A DNA stretch of 64,000 bases from Daejeonella sp. JGW-45 (GTDB lineage: Bacteria > Bacteroidota > Bacteroidia > Sphingobacteriales > Sphingobacteriaceae), in NCBI RefSeq assembly GCF_029360805.1, contig NZ_JARKNC010000008.1, positions 513,616-577,615 on the forward strand. Reading direction: 5' to 3'. Under the pieces are notes generated by a model, which saw only the letters and a program-made list of their open reading frames with translations, was not told the DNA's origin and made no database searches. Shown here piece by piece: positions 8,849 to 19,584 of the stretch. Within the stretch, counting starts at the first letter, position 1. Every line of letters starts with the position of its first letter. A program made the position numbers and the translations under genes.

Positions 8849-9301
8849 TTACTCTATTTTCTCTATCCTCAGTTGCTTACCGTTGAAATCAAACTCGTGC
8901 CCTTGCTGCTGCTTCATAAGTTTCAATCCAATTGGTGAGGCCGCTGAAACAGCAAAATAATTACAATTATCTACCTGGATCTGCCCGCAGCTTATGCTGA
9001 TATAAAACTTTCCCAAATTTGTGCTGACAAGACTTCCATTTTTCACCACTGAATTTTCTTTCGACGGATTGATCTGGTTTAGAATCAGTTTTAACTTTTG
9101 CGATTCCTCCAGCTGCTTCCGGTTGCGGTCTATTTCCTGCTGCATCATTTCTCTACCCGTTTCATACTTATCACCGGCACTGCTTTTAGTATCATCGTTC
9201 GCCGATTCCCGGGCAGCTTTCATTGCATCTTCAGCACTCGCGATACGTTTCTCAACATAATCCATACAAAGCTGGTGAAGTTTTTCCTTGATTTCAGGCA
9301 T
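8849..9301 (-). CDS. GreA/GreB-like transcription factor-type protein
   Basis: The 150-residue protein has an N-terminal helical hairpin (residues 5-75, rich in Glu, Lys and Arg) and a C-terminal domain resembling the GreA/GreB FKBP-like domain (VKNGSLVSTNLGKFYISI, ASPIGLKLM). Gre factors insert their coiled coil into RNA polymerase to rescue backtracked complexes. The acidic tip residues cannot be placed confidently, so anti-backtracking activity is unproven. The ATG at 9301 is preferred over an upstream TTG. A near-consensus promoter lies at 9321-9352. It is convergent, 1 bp from the alpha/beta-hydrolase stop. Confidence 0.75.
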   Translation of the reverse strand: MPEIKEKLHQLCMDYVEKRIASAEDAMKAARESANDDTKSSAGDKYETGREMMQQEIDRNRKQLEESQKLKLILNQINPSKENSVVKNGSLVSTNLGKFYISISCGQIQVDNCNYFAVSAASPIGLKLMKQQQGHEFDFNGKQLRIEKIE

Positions 9302-9320
9302 GCACAAAGAAGCACAATTA

Positions 9321-9352
9321 CGAAACTAATTTTCCGAAAAGATATTCACAAA
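9321..9352 (-). promoter_or_regulatory. Promoter of the GreA-like gene
   Basis: On the minus strand TTTG (9349-9352), a 20-bp spacer and TAGTTTCG (9321-9328) match TTTG-N19-TAnnTTTG with one mismatch. The predicted start lies about 10 bp before the ATG. Confidence 0.5.
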
Positions 9353-9369
9353 TCGACACAGCGAAATTT

Positions 9370-11632
<2,263 letters not shown>

Positions 11633-11643
11633 GGTTAATTGAT

Positions 11644-11688
11644 TAAACTAAAAAAGCCATTGATTTACTCAATGGCTTTTTTAGTTTA
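11644..11688. terminator. Bidirectional terminator between ABC-F and hexosaminidase genes
   Basis: A perfect 20-bp inverted repeat centred on AAAAAAGCCATTGA / TCAATGGCTTTTTT with a 5-nt loop serves the two convergent genes. Confidence 0.9.
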
Positions 11689-11695
11689 GCTATTT

Positions 11696-13606
11696 TTAGA
11701 ACCTGGCTCTCGCCTTTAACTCAGAAATTGGCATTGTCAGCATCCTGCCTACCGGTTTACCATCTTTATAGGTAATAAGCTTGAACTGGGAAGCGTCAAC
11801 TGGTGCTGTTAACGGAGTTGTATACTTTGGATAAAACTTATCCGGGAACGAATTGTCGAAACTGTAATGGATGCTTAAGCCTGGCACTTCTGTACTCAGC
11901 TCTATCTTTAGACGGTTATCAGCCGTTTTAGTCGCCTTAAATATCGGATCGTATACACTAGGCGCATACTTCGTTTCGGCAAGGTCGAAGCGTTTAAAAT
12001 GGCTTTCAACCCTGGCGAAGAAATGGGGCCAGTTCTTCTTTGCCTTTGGTGACCAAACCGACTCAGCGATCGCGAACCCTCTTGGCCAAGTCATGTATTC
12101 AGCCTGGCGAATATTGTAGATCTGTTCCGTCCACAGGTTGCCCTGCCCCCCCTTGATATATTGTGGGTCCACCCCATCAGGAACAGGCTCGAACTCATAC
12201 GACTTGTTTAAGCGTAACGACGCGTAAACCCGGGGTTCGGAGATGACATCGGATTGCATATAATCGAGGTATGCATAAGTGGTGGGACTCATGACAACCT
12301 GGTGCTTATTATGAGCAGCCTCTATTCCATATTTCATTCCTCGCCAGCTCATCACAGCTGTTGACTGGCTGACACCCCCTTCCAGGACCTCATCCCAGGC
12401 CATCATCTTTTTACCCTTTGACTCGACGATCTTCTCTACACGCTTAGTAAAATATCCCTGCACGTCCTTAATATCTTTCATACCCTCACGCACCATCAGG
12501 GCTTTCACCTGATCGTTGCTTTGCCAATAATTAATTGGAGCCTCATCACCGCCCAGATGGATATACTCAAATGGAAATAGCTGGGCAATCTGGGTTATAA
12601 CTGTATCCATGAAAGAATAAACCTTTTCGTTAGCGGGGCACAGTGTATTGTCAATCAGCGCCTTTGGGGGTGCTCCGCCCGACCAATCCATGATTTGCTC
12701 GCCGAACCGCGGTTTGTAATTGATAGCCTCGGGAGTACACGACAGGTCTGGATATGAGGCCACGGCGGCAAGGCTGTGACCGGGAACATCAATTTCTGGC
12801 ATAATATCAACGAAGCGATCCTTTGCATATTTAATAAGCTCTTTGATATCTTCCTGAGTATAATAACCTCCATAATCGCGCGGCTCATCCGGCGTAGCTG
12901 GGATAAAATTACCAAAAGTGCCCGTTCTGTTTACACGCCATGCGCCTACTTCAGTCAGTTTAGGTAAGCCCTTAATCTCAATCCTCCAACCTTCGTCGTC
13001 TGTGAGATGCAGGTGAAGCAAATTGTATTTATATCGGGCCATCACATCTATATACTGCTTAACCTCGTCTTTTGTAAAAAAATGACGCGCTACATCAAAC
13101 ATTAGCCCCCTCCAGCCCAGCTTTGGATAATCTATTATTTCAGCAACAGGAATTGTCCAGTTTGACCTGTTAACCTGAACCTTGCTTTCTATCTCCTCGG
13201 GAAACAGCTGAATAAAACTCTGCACACCATAGAAAAGCCCGGCAGCCTTATTTGCTTTGATAACTACGTGCGATGCCGTAACAGATAAACTATACCCCTC
13301 CGTACCTAATCTCGCATCAGACTGAGTATTTAGTTGAAGCTTTATTGTCGGATTGGAAGAGGAAGTTACTGAAATAACCCTGTAACCGGTTGGTTCAGAG
13401 AGCCTCTCTCGAAGAAAGGCGACTGTATGGGCCAGCTCAGGGCTGTTTGCCGCCTGGATCACAACGCTTTTGGGAAGTATGAAATGCCCGGTATCCTTAA
13501 TAATGGAAACGGGTTGGGGGATAATCGCAATTCCTGATGCAGGAGATTGCCCAAAAGCTGTGATGGAAAATAACAGAAAACAAAGTAGATGAATTGTATT
13601 TTTCAT
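11696..13606 (-). CDS. Beta-N-acetylhexosaminidase, GH20, exported
   Basis: The ATG at 13606 gives a clean signal peptide (KNTIHLLCFLLFSITAFGQ). The 636-residue protein has a GH20b domain (about 25-150), a catalytic TIM barrel (about 155-500) and a C-terminal chitobiase-like domain (about 550-636). The catalytic Asp-Glu pair is in HLGGDEAP; HLHLTDDEGWR is also typical. GH20 enzymes remove terminal GlcNAc or GalNAc by substrate-assisted catalysis. Together with the sugar kinase near 1.7 kb and the deacetylase at 6.4 kb it suggests amino-sugar use. It lies 66 bp downstream of slyD on the same strand. Confidence 0.95.
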   Translation of the reverse strand: MKNTIHLLCFLLFSITAFGQSPASGIAIIPQPVSIIKDTGHFILPKSVVIQAANSPELAHTVAFLRERLSEPTGYRVISVTSSSNPTIKLQLNTQSDARLGTEGYSLSVTASHVVIKANKAAGLFYGVQSFIQLFPEEIESKVQVNRSNWTIPVAEIIDYPKLGWRGLMFDVARHFFTKDEVKQYIDVMARYKYNLLHLHLTDDEGWRIEIKGLPKLTEVGAWRVNRTGTFGNFIPATPDEPRDYGGYYTQEDIKELIKYAKDRFVDIMPEIDVPGHSLAAVASYPDLSCTPEAINYKPRFGEQIMDWSGGAPPKALIDNTLCPANEKVYSFMDTVITQIAQLFPFEYIHLGGDEAPINYWQSNDQVKALMVREGMKDIKDVQGYFTKRVEKIVESKGKKMMAWDEVLEGGVSQSTAVMSWRGMKYGIEAAHNKHQVVMSPTTYAYLDYMQSDVISEPRVYASLRLNKSYEFEPVPDGVDPQYIKGGQGNLWTEQIYNIRQAEYMTWPRGFAIAESVWSPKAKKNWPHFFARVESHFKRFDLAETKYAPSVYDPIFKATKTADNRLKIELSTEVPGLSIHYSFDNSFPDKFYPKYTTPLTAPVDASQFKLITYKDGKPVGRMLTMPISELKARARF

Positions 13607-13672
13607 AAAAACCGGCGAGATGTTGATTTTGCAATTTGTTATGGTTTCCCCTCCCATTATTGGTACGATCGC

Positions 13673-14170
13673 TTAGTGGCCAGCGTGACCGTCAGCGCCA
13701 TGTGCGTGGCCATGGGCCAATTCCTCGGTGGTTGCTTCTCTCACTGAAATGATCTTTCCGATAAAATGCAGATCCTGTCCAGCCATTGGATGATTGAGAT
13801 CCACTGTAATAGCAGCATCCGATACGCCCGTCACTTTTGCGCGAAACTGATTCCCTTCATTATCCTGTAATGGCAGAATTGATCCGATCGCCGGCTTTTC
13901 CATTTCACCGAACATATCCAATGGAAGCTCTGTAATAGCATTCTCATCTTTGGCACCATAAGCGTCTTCTGCGACAAGATGAAAGTCGTAGGTGTCTCCA
14001 GGTGAAAGCCCTTGCAGATTCTCTTCAAATTTAGGCAGCATCATTCCGACAGCATACAAAAATACAAGTGGATTTTGCTCATCTGCTTTCTCAACGAATA
14101 CTTCCTCGCCGTTCTCTTTTGTGTACAGATCATAAGTCAGCGCAACAACGCTGTTTGGTTGAATATTCAT
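13673..14170 (-). CDS. slyD: FKBP-type peptidyl-prolyl isomerase, SlyD-like
   Basis: The 165-residue protein shows the SlyD plan: a split FKBP domain, an inserted chaperone (IF) domain around residues 68-120 (AEDAYGAKDENAITELP) and a short His-rich tail (HGHAHGADGHAGH) that can bind Ni or Zn. SlyD catalyses prolyl isomerisation and acts as a chaperone in the cytosol. The tail is shorter than the Cys/His-rich tail of E. coli SlyD and has no cysteine. It lies 39 bp after the YyaL-like gene and 66 bp before the hexosaminidase gene, all on the minus strand. Confidence 0.92.
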   Translation of the reverse strand: MNIQPNSVVALTYDLYTKENGEEVFVEKADEQNPLVFLYAVGMMLPKFEENLQGLSPGDTYDFHLVAEDAYGAKDENAITELPLDMFGEMEKPAIGSILPLQDNEGNQFRAKVTGVSDAAITVDLNHPMAGQDLHFIGKIISVREATTEELAHGHAHGADGHAGH

Positions 14171-14209
14171 TGCTTTTTTAATATTAAGTAATATGCTGAA
14201 AAATGGATG

Positions 14210-16237
14210 TTAATCCTGGCTTCCCGGCGTTGTACTTGGGTTATTGATTTGTTTAATTGCGTCAGCTACCTCAGTAACAGGTAACAAACATGTTCTGCTT
14301 TGGCATACATACACTTTTGTTTCAGCGTGCCATTTATCCTGCAGTAAAGGTAGTGTTCCTGTCGATCCTCCCAAAAGAATTTTATTCGGAACGTAATATT
14401 TTTCCAGTTCGAGCCTTTTTTGTTGTGCCTCAGAACCAGTTATGGCAATTTCAAATATCCCAAATATCTTAAAAAGTAACAAAGACGCCCAATTAGAATA
14501 GCCAGGGGGGTATTTGATAATATACGGTTGAACAGTTCTTGCCATCTGGTCAGATATCTGCAAATAATACTCATTGTTGAAAAAATGGCCTGATCTAAAA
14601 AGGTTGTGAGCCATAACAGAGTTAGATGACGAGGTCACATTGTCCGTAATTTCTTGCTTTCTGGCTATCAGTTCTTCACTTTTTGATGATGTATAAAAGA
14701 ATAACCCATTCTCCTCATCATAAAAATCAGAAATAGCATGATCCGTCAACCGCCGGGCGAAATCCAGCCATTTTTCGTCAAAAGTCGACTCATACAGGCC
14801 TGTGAGACCATCGATGACAAAAGCATAATCATCGAGGAAAGCATCGGATCTGTCGCGTGAGCCATAAACTCTTATCAGATTGCCCTCCCGGTAAAGCTCG
14901 CGTTTGATAAATTCAGCACTCCTTAATGCACATTGGAGAAATTGATCGTCAGCAAATACCCTGTAAGCATCGGTATAAGCTCTGAGCATCATTCCGTTCC
15001 ATGAGGCTAATATCTTATTGTCCAGCCCTGGAGGTATACGAACAGAGCGCGCCGCAAAGATCTTCCTCTTCGCATCATGAATATCCCGAAGCAGGTCCTC
15101 CTCTGTTTTACCCAGCTTCGCCGCTAAGTCTGCATCATCGTGCTTCCTGAAGAAAATATTAGTCCGCTCCTCTGCCCAGTTGCCTTCAGCGGTTATATTA
15201 TAATAAATATTAAATATCTCAGTAGCATCGCCTAAAATGCTTTGTATTTCGTCTTTAGTAAAGGTGTAAAATTTCCCTTCAACACCCTCACTATCCGCAT
15301 CAAGGGCTGAGTAAAACCCACCTTCCGGAGAAGTCATTTCGCGCTCAATAAATCCTAGTGTTTCATAAACAACCTGCTTATAAAGCAACTTGCCTGTATA
15401 TTGATAAGCTTCAGCATACAGCGACACGAGTTGTGCATTGTCATAAAGCATCTTCTCAAAATGGGGAACATGCCACTGTCCGTCCACTGAGTACCTGGCA
15501 AAGCCACCGCCTATATGGTCGTATATACCGCCGAAAGCCATCTTCTCAAGCGTAATATTGACAGCCACATGAGCCGAATTATCGTTCATGAGGTGTGCAT
15601 AACGTAAAATAAATTGCCAGTTGTTAGGCAAGGGGAATTTTGGCGCACGGTTGTAGCCTCCCTCCACCATGTCGAAGGAGCGCTTCCATGGCTCAAAAAT
15701 TTCACGAATATCCCCGGTGGTAAATTCCTTTGAAGACTTAACCGGAATAAGTTGCTCGCTCTGCCGAATGCCTTCTGTTAACCTTACAGCATATTCTTCG
15801 GCCTCCCCAGGTTTATTTTTCCAAAAATCTGCCAGGTTGTGAAGCAAGCTTATCCAGTCCTGCTTCCTGAAATAGGTTCCACCGTAAATAGGCCGTTGAT
15901 CAGGTAGACAGAAGCAATTCAATGGCCATCCCCCACTGCCGGTCATCAATTGAACTGCATTCATATAGATCTGGTCAATGTCAGGTCGTACCTCTCTATC
16001 GATCTTAATACAAATAAAGTGCTCATTCATAACGCTCGCAACCTGCTCGTTCTCAAAACTTTCATGCTCCATAACATGGCACCAATGGCATGCCGAATAC
16101 CCAATACTAACAAGAATAAGCTTATTCTCAGCCCTGGCGCGGGACAGAGCTTCCTCACCCCAGGGATACCAATCAACAGGATTATTTGCGTGCTGAAGAA
16201 GGTACGGTGAGGTCTGGTCTTTTAATCTGTTGGCCAT
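14210..16237 (-). CDS. YyaL/SSP411-like protein: thioredoxin-like plus six-hairpin domain
   Basis: The ATG at 16237 ([19 protein letters not shown]) is the conserved family start; the TTG upstream is not used. The 675-residue protein begins with a thioredoxin-like domain containing [15 protein letters not shown], a CxxC-type site, followed by an alpha/alpha barrel resembling N-acylglucosamine 2-epimerases (residues ~200-600, with [21 protein letters not shown]). The mammalian relative is SPATA20. Biochemical function is not established. It is the first gene of a minus-strand set with slyD and the GH20 gene. Confidence 0.9.
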   Translation of the reverse strand: MANRLKDQTSPYLLQHANNPVDWYPWGEEALSRARAENKLILVSIGYSACHWCHVMEHESFENEQVASVMNEHFICIKIDREVRPDIDQIYMNAVQLMTGSGGWPLNCFCLPDQRPIYGGTYFRKQDWISLLHNLADFWKNKPGEAEEYAVRLTEGIRQSEQLIPVKSSKEFTTGDIREIFEPWKRSFDMVEGGYNRAPKFPLPNNWQFILRYAHLMNDNSAHVAVNITLEKMAFGGIYDHIGGGFARYSVDGQWHVPHFEKMLYDNAQLVSLYAEAYQYTGKLLYKQVVYETLGFIEREMTSPEGGFYSALDADSEGVEGKFYTFTKDEIQSILGDATEIFNIYYNITAEGNWAEERTNIFFRKHDDADLAAKLGKTEEDLLRDIHDAKRKIFAARSVRIPPGLDNKILASWNGMMLRAYTDAYRVFADDQFLQCALRSAEFIKRELYREGNLIRVYGSRDRSDAFLDDYAFVIDGLTGLYESTFDEKWLDFARRLTDHAISDFYDEENGLFFYTSSKSEELIARKQEITDNVTSSSNSVMAHNLFRSGHFFNNEYYLQISDQMARTVQPYIIKYPPGYSNWASLLLFKIFGIFEIAITGSEAQQKRLELEKYYVPNKILLGGSTGTLPLLQDKWHAETKVYVCQSRTCLLPVTEVADAIKQINNPSTTPGSQD

Positions 16238-16404
16238 GGAAATAAAATTATGACGCAAATTAGCAAAGCCTATCCTGCGCCCAAATGAAATATGATAATA
16301 TGATATACTAAAGACTAACTGATAGGAAATGCTAAAGTTTAGATTTTTTATTTTTATGCATAAAAGTTAAGACTTAATTTCGGCCTTTAAACCCGCATGT
16401 TATC

Positions 16405-17502
16405 ATGAAGATTACCCACACCGAGATCTACCGATTTAGCATTCCAATGGAGCCGTTCGTTATTGCTACGGGGGTCATGGATTACGCCCAAAATGTTTTC
16501 ATACGTGTCTATACAGACTCGGGCCTTCACGGTGTTGGAGAATGCTCAGCGTTCCCGATGATCGTCGGAGAAACACAGGAGACATGTCTTGCCATGGCAA
16601 AAGATTTCGCAAAAATATGGAAGGGTAAAGATGCCGGCAAAATAGAGCAACGCATACAGGATCTGCATAATGTTGCGGCTTATAATCCGACTATCAAAAG
16701 CGCCTTTGATATGGCGCTGTATGATCTCGCTGCAAAAGCGGCAGGCCTGCCACTTTATAAATTCCTGGGTGGAGATAAGCGAATTGTGGAGACAGACATG
16801 ACTATTGGGATTGGTACAGCCGAAGAAATGAGTGAACTGGCTCTAGGCTATAAAGCCCAGGGAGCAACAATCTTAAAGATCAAGTTAGGCAAAAAGCCTG
16901 ATGATGATCTTGTGCGCATGCGGAAAATACGGGAAGCCGTGGGTTCTGAAATGACCCTTAGAATTGATGCAAACCAGGGATGGGATTATGATGCAGCAAT
17001 AACATGTCTGAATGGGATGCAAGCGCTCGGCATCGAGTTCTGTGAACAGCCTATGCGAACCTGGTACGATGACCAGCTACCAGAGCTAAGAAAACAGACG
17101 TCGATAAAGATCATGGCTGATGAAAGCTGTTACAATCATCATGATGCGAGAAAGTTAATAAATTCAGAGAGCTGCGATTACATTAACATAAAATTTGCCA
17201 AATCAGGCGGAATACATGAAGGCTTGAAGATCCACCATGTTGCGTCAGAAGCCGGCATACCGTGTATGATTGGAAGTATGCTCGAAAGCAGAATAGCCTT
17301 AAGCGCCAATTTACATTTTGCTTATGCGTGCGATAACATTAAGTATTTCGATCTTGACACATGTCTTTTAGGCCATTTGGTTGACCCGGTGACAGGTGGC
17401 CTGACTTATAAAGGTTATTTCCTGGATCTCCCCGAGGCCCTTGGAATTGGAGCTGACGCAGATGAGGAATTCCTCAAGAGGTGTGAAAAATTTACTGTTT
17501 GA
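16405..17502 (+). CDS. Dipeptide epimerase, enolase superfamily (L-Ala-D/L-Glu type)
   Basis: The 365-residue enzyme has the enolase capping domain and modified barrel. The K-x-K acid/base pair is KIKLG, the metal ligands are in RIDANQGW, FCEQP and MADES, and the second catalytic lysine is in NIKFAKSGG. This matches the mandelate-racemase/muconate-lactonising group and dipeptide epimerases, which convert L-Ala-D-Glu from murein into L-Ala-L-Glu. It faces an M20 dipeptidase gene 52 bp away, which would hydrolyse the product. The exact dipeptide is inferred. A second enolase-superfamily gene is at 43589. Confidence 0.85.
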   Translation: MKITHTEIYRFSIPMEPFVIATGVMDYAQNVFIRVYTDSGLHGVGECSAFPMIVGETQETCLAMAKDFAKIWKGKDAGKIEQRIQDLHNVAAYNPTIKSAFDMALYDLAAKAAGLPLYKFLGGDKRIVETDMTIGIGTAEEMSELALGYKAQGATILKIKLGKKPDDDLVRMRKIREAVGSEMTLRIDANQGWDYDAAITCLNGMQALGIEFCEQPMRTWYDDQLPELRKQTSIKIMADESCYNHHDARKLINSESCDYINIKFAKSGGIHEGLKIHHVASEAGIPCMIGSMLESRIALSANLHFAYACDNIKYFDLDTCLLGHLVDPVTGGLTYKGYFLDLPEALGIGADADEEFLKRCEKFTV

Positions 17503-17554
17503 AAGGAGAATTGAGAATGGCATTCACCACTCACAACCCTCCTGTCGCATTAAA

Positions 17555-18925
17555 CTATTTGCTTAGCTCAGCGAAATATTTGTGAAACAAAGGGATCGTT
17601 TCAATGCCTTTGTAAAAATTAGCGATATCGAACTTCTCATTTGGAGAGTGCAAGTTGTCACTATCAAGTCCGAATCCCATTAAAACCGTCTTTATACCTA
17701 ACTCCTTTTCAAACAAGGCCACAATTGGTATACTTCCTCCACCCCGAGTCGGAATCGGTTCTTTACCGAACGACTGTAGAATTGCCTTTTGTGCTGCTTG
17801 ATAAGCGATACTATCCGTTGGCGTAACGACAGGTTCTCCTCCGTGGTGGGGACTAACTTTTACTTTTACACTTTTCGGAGCTATCATCTCAAAATGATCC
17901 TGGAAAAGCCTGGTAATTTCATCAGAATTCTGATTTGGCACCAGTCGCATTGAGATCTTAGCGAAGGCTTTAGACGGCAGGACAGTCTTCGCCCCCTCCC
18001 CTATATAACCTCCCCATATACCGTTCACTTCCAAAGTCGGCCGTGTACCCGTTCTTTCTAAGGTGCTGTAGCCCTTTTCTCCCCAAAGCTCTCCCACTTC
18101 AAGATCTCTTTTATATTCAGCCTCATCGTACGGTGCCTTATTAAGGTCCTCCCTTTCCTTCTGACTCAATTCTGTAACCTTGTCGTAAAAACCAGGAATG
18201 GTTATATGGTTATTCTCATCATGCAATGATGCTATAAGCTTAGCAAGAATCGTCGCTGGGTTTGCCACGGCACCACCGTAAACACCAGAATGAAGGTCGC
18301 GGTTCGGACCTGTTACTTCAACCTCCACATAAGATAATCCGCGTAAGCCAGTTTCGAGAGATGGGTGCTCAAGGCTTATCATCGACGTGTCGGAAATCAG
18401 CACTACATCAGATTTAAGCCGTTCCTTATTTTTGCCCACAAAAATACCCAGGTTGGCAGAACCGACTTCTTCTTCACCCTCTATCATAAATTTGATATTG
18501 CAGGGCAAGGTATTAGTTTCCATCATAAGCTCGAATGCCTTAACGTGCATGTAGAATTGACCTTTGTCATCGCAGGCACCGCGGGCGTAGATCTTTTGAT
18601 CGCGAATCGTTGGCTCAAACGGTGGCGTTTCCCACAATTCGAGGGGATCAGCGGGCTGAACATCGTAATGACCATACACTAAGACTGTAGGTAATGATGA
18701 ATCTATAATCTTATCTCCGTATACAATTGGATATCCGTCGGTAGGACAAATCTCAACATTGTCAGCCCCGGCGACTTTCAACTTTTCAGCAACGTAATCA
18801 GCTGTTTTAAGAACATCTCCTTTATATTTAGGATCTGCACTTATAGAAGGAAAGCGGAGCAGCTCAAAAAGCTCGTCCAGGAAGCGCTGCTTATTATCGC
18901 TTACATATTTTCTAATCTCTTGCAT
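17555..18925 (-). CDS. M20 family dipeptidase
   Basis: The ATG at 18925 gives 456 residues. Zinc ligands are visible: VYGHYDVQPADP (His and Asp), RGACDDKGQ (bridging Asp), IEGEEEVGSANL (general base Glu and zinc Glu) and a C-terminal NLHSPNE (His). A dimerisation domain lies between about 190 and 340. This is the cytosolic carnosinase-type branch (PepV/CNDP-like) that cleaves dipeptides broadly. It has no signal peptide. Its convergent position with the dipeptide epimerase suggests that the two handle peptidoglycan-derived or other dipeptides. Confidence 0.92.
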   Translation of the reverse strand: MQEIRKYVSDNKQRFLDELFELLRFPSISADPKYKGDVLKTADYVAEKLKVAGADNVEICPTDGYPIVYGDKIIDSSLPTVLVYGHYDVQPADPLELWETPPFEPTIRDQKIYARGACDDKGQFYMHVKAFELMMETNTLPCNIKFMIEGEEEVGSANLGIFVGKNKERLKSDVVLISDTSMISLEHPSLETGLRGLSYVEVEVTGPNRDLHSGVYGGAVANPATILAKLIASLHDENNHITIPGFYDKVTELSQKEREDLNKAPYDEAEYKRDLEVGELWGEKGYSTLERTGTRPTLEVNGIWGGYIGEGAKTVLPSKAFAKISMRLVPNQNSDEITRLFQDHFEMIAPKSVKVKVSPHHGGEPVVTPTDSIAYQAAQKAILQSFGKEPIPTRGGGSIPIVALFEKELGIKTVLMGFGLDSDNLHSPNEKFDIANFYKGIETIPLFHKYFAELSK

Positions 18926-19026
18926 ATAATTGGTTTTATACAAAGATAGAAATCTATAAATAGCCGTCCCATAAATGGTAAATAAATTACCAGGTGGAAC
19001 GGCTATTAGATTAAGCTGAGGACTAA

Positions 19027-19188
19027 TTAATCCCAGCTCGCCAGTCTTTTCTCATCAAGTTTATGAGAAAAATCCATTTTTTCTGAATTCAAAGGCTTGG
19101 TGATCTTACTTTCAGGAGTATTGGTAGCTATAGTGAATCCTAATGAGAGAAAGCCTGCTGCTGCGATTATTGATAGTAATTTTTTCAT
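19027..19188 (-). CDS. Small exported peptide, unknown function
   Basis: A 53-codon frame with ATG at 19186-19188 and TAA at 19027-19029. The N-terminus MKKLLSIIAAAGFLSLGF is a good signal peptide with no lipobox cysteine; about 30 hydrophilic residues remain (ending DEKRLASWD). It lies 34 bp downstream of another small exported protein on the same strand, and both end their conserved part with a Trp-Asp (ASWD and GQWD). I know no family for it. The signal peptide and tandem position support that it is real. Confidence 0.55.
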   Translation of the reverse strand: MKKLLSIIAAAGFLSLGFTIATNTPESKITKPLNSEKMDFSHKLDEKRLASWD

Positions 19189-19222
19189 GGCTATATTGTG
19201 TTAACTTTGAAAATATTGTGAA

Positions 19223-19468
19223 TTATTTCTTACTTTTCCCTGTTTTGGCAGGTGCACTGGTTGAGTCTGTTGTTGTCGGAGATTCTACTCGCATAGTACT
19301 TGCTTCTGGATCTGGCTCGACGATATCCCACTGACCGCAGCCACCGCACATTTTTAGGTCATCTGCTTTAAGCGACGTCTTTTCCTCAGGAGCAATAGTT
19401 TCATTTTTTTCGCATCCACTTAAAGAAATTGTTCCTAATACAGCTAGTGTTAATAATACTTTTTTCAT
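19223..19468 (-). CDS. Small lipoprotein with CxxC, unknown function
   Basis: The 81-residue protein has a lipoprotein signal (KKVLLTLAVLGTISLSGC), so mature protein starts at Cys19. The mature part is short and polar with a central MCGGCGQWDIVEPDP and a Ser/Thr/Lys-rich tail. The CGGC could bind metal or form a disulfide. It precedes the 53-residue exported peptide (34-bp gap) and is divergent from the TPR/DHp gene starting 117 bp away. No family recognised. Confidence 0.6.
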   Translation of the reverse strand: MKKVLLTLAVLGTISLSGCEKNETIAPEEKTSLKADDLKMCGGCGQWDIVEPDPEASTMRVESPTTTDSTSAPAKTGKSKK

Positions 19469-19584
19469 GATTTTTGAGGTTTGTTTTATTGTTTATAATG
19501 AGTGTTCTAATCTGGTTAAATAAAATTCCCTGCGATTTGGTCGAATTGTCTAAATTTATTTTAATCTTACAACCAAATACGGGG

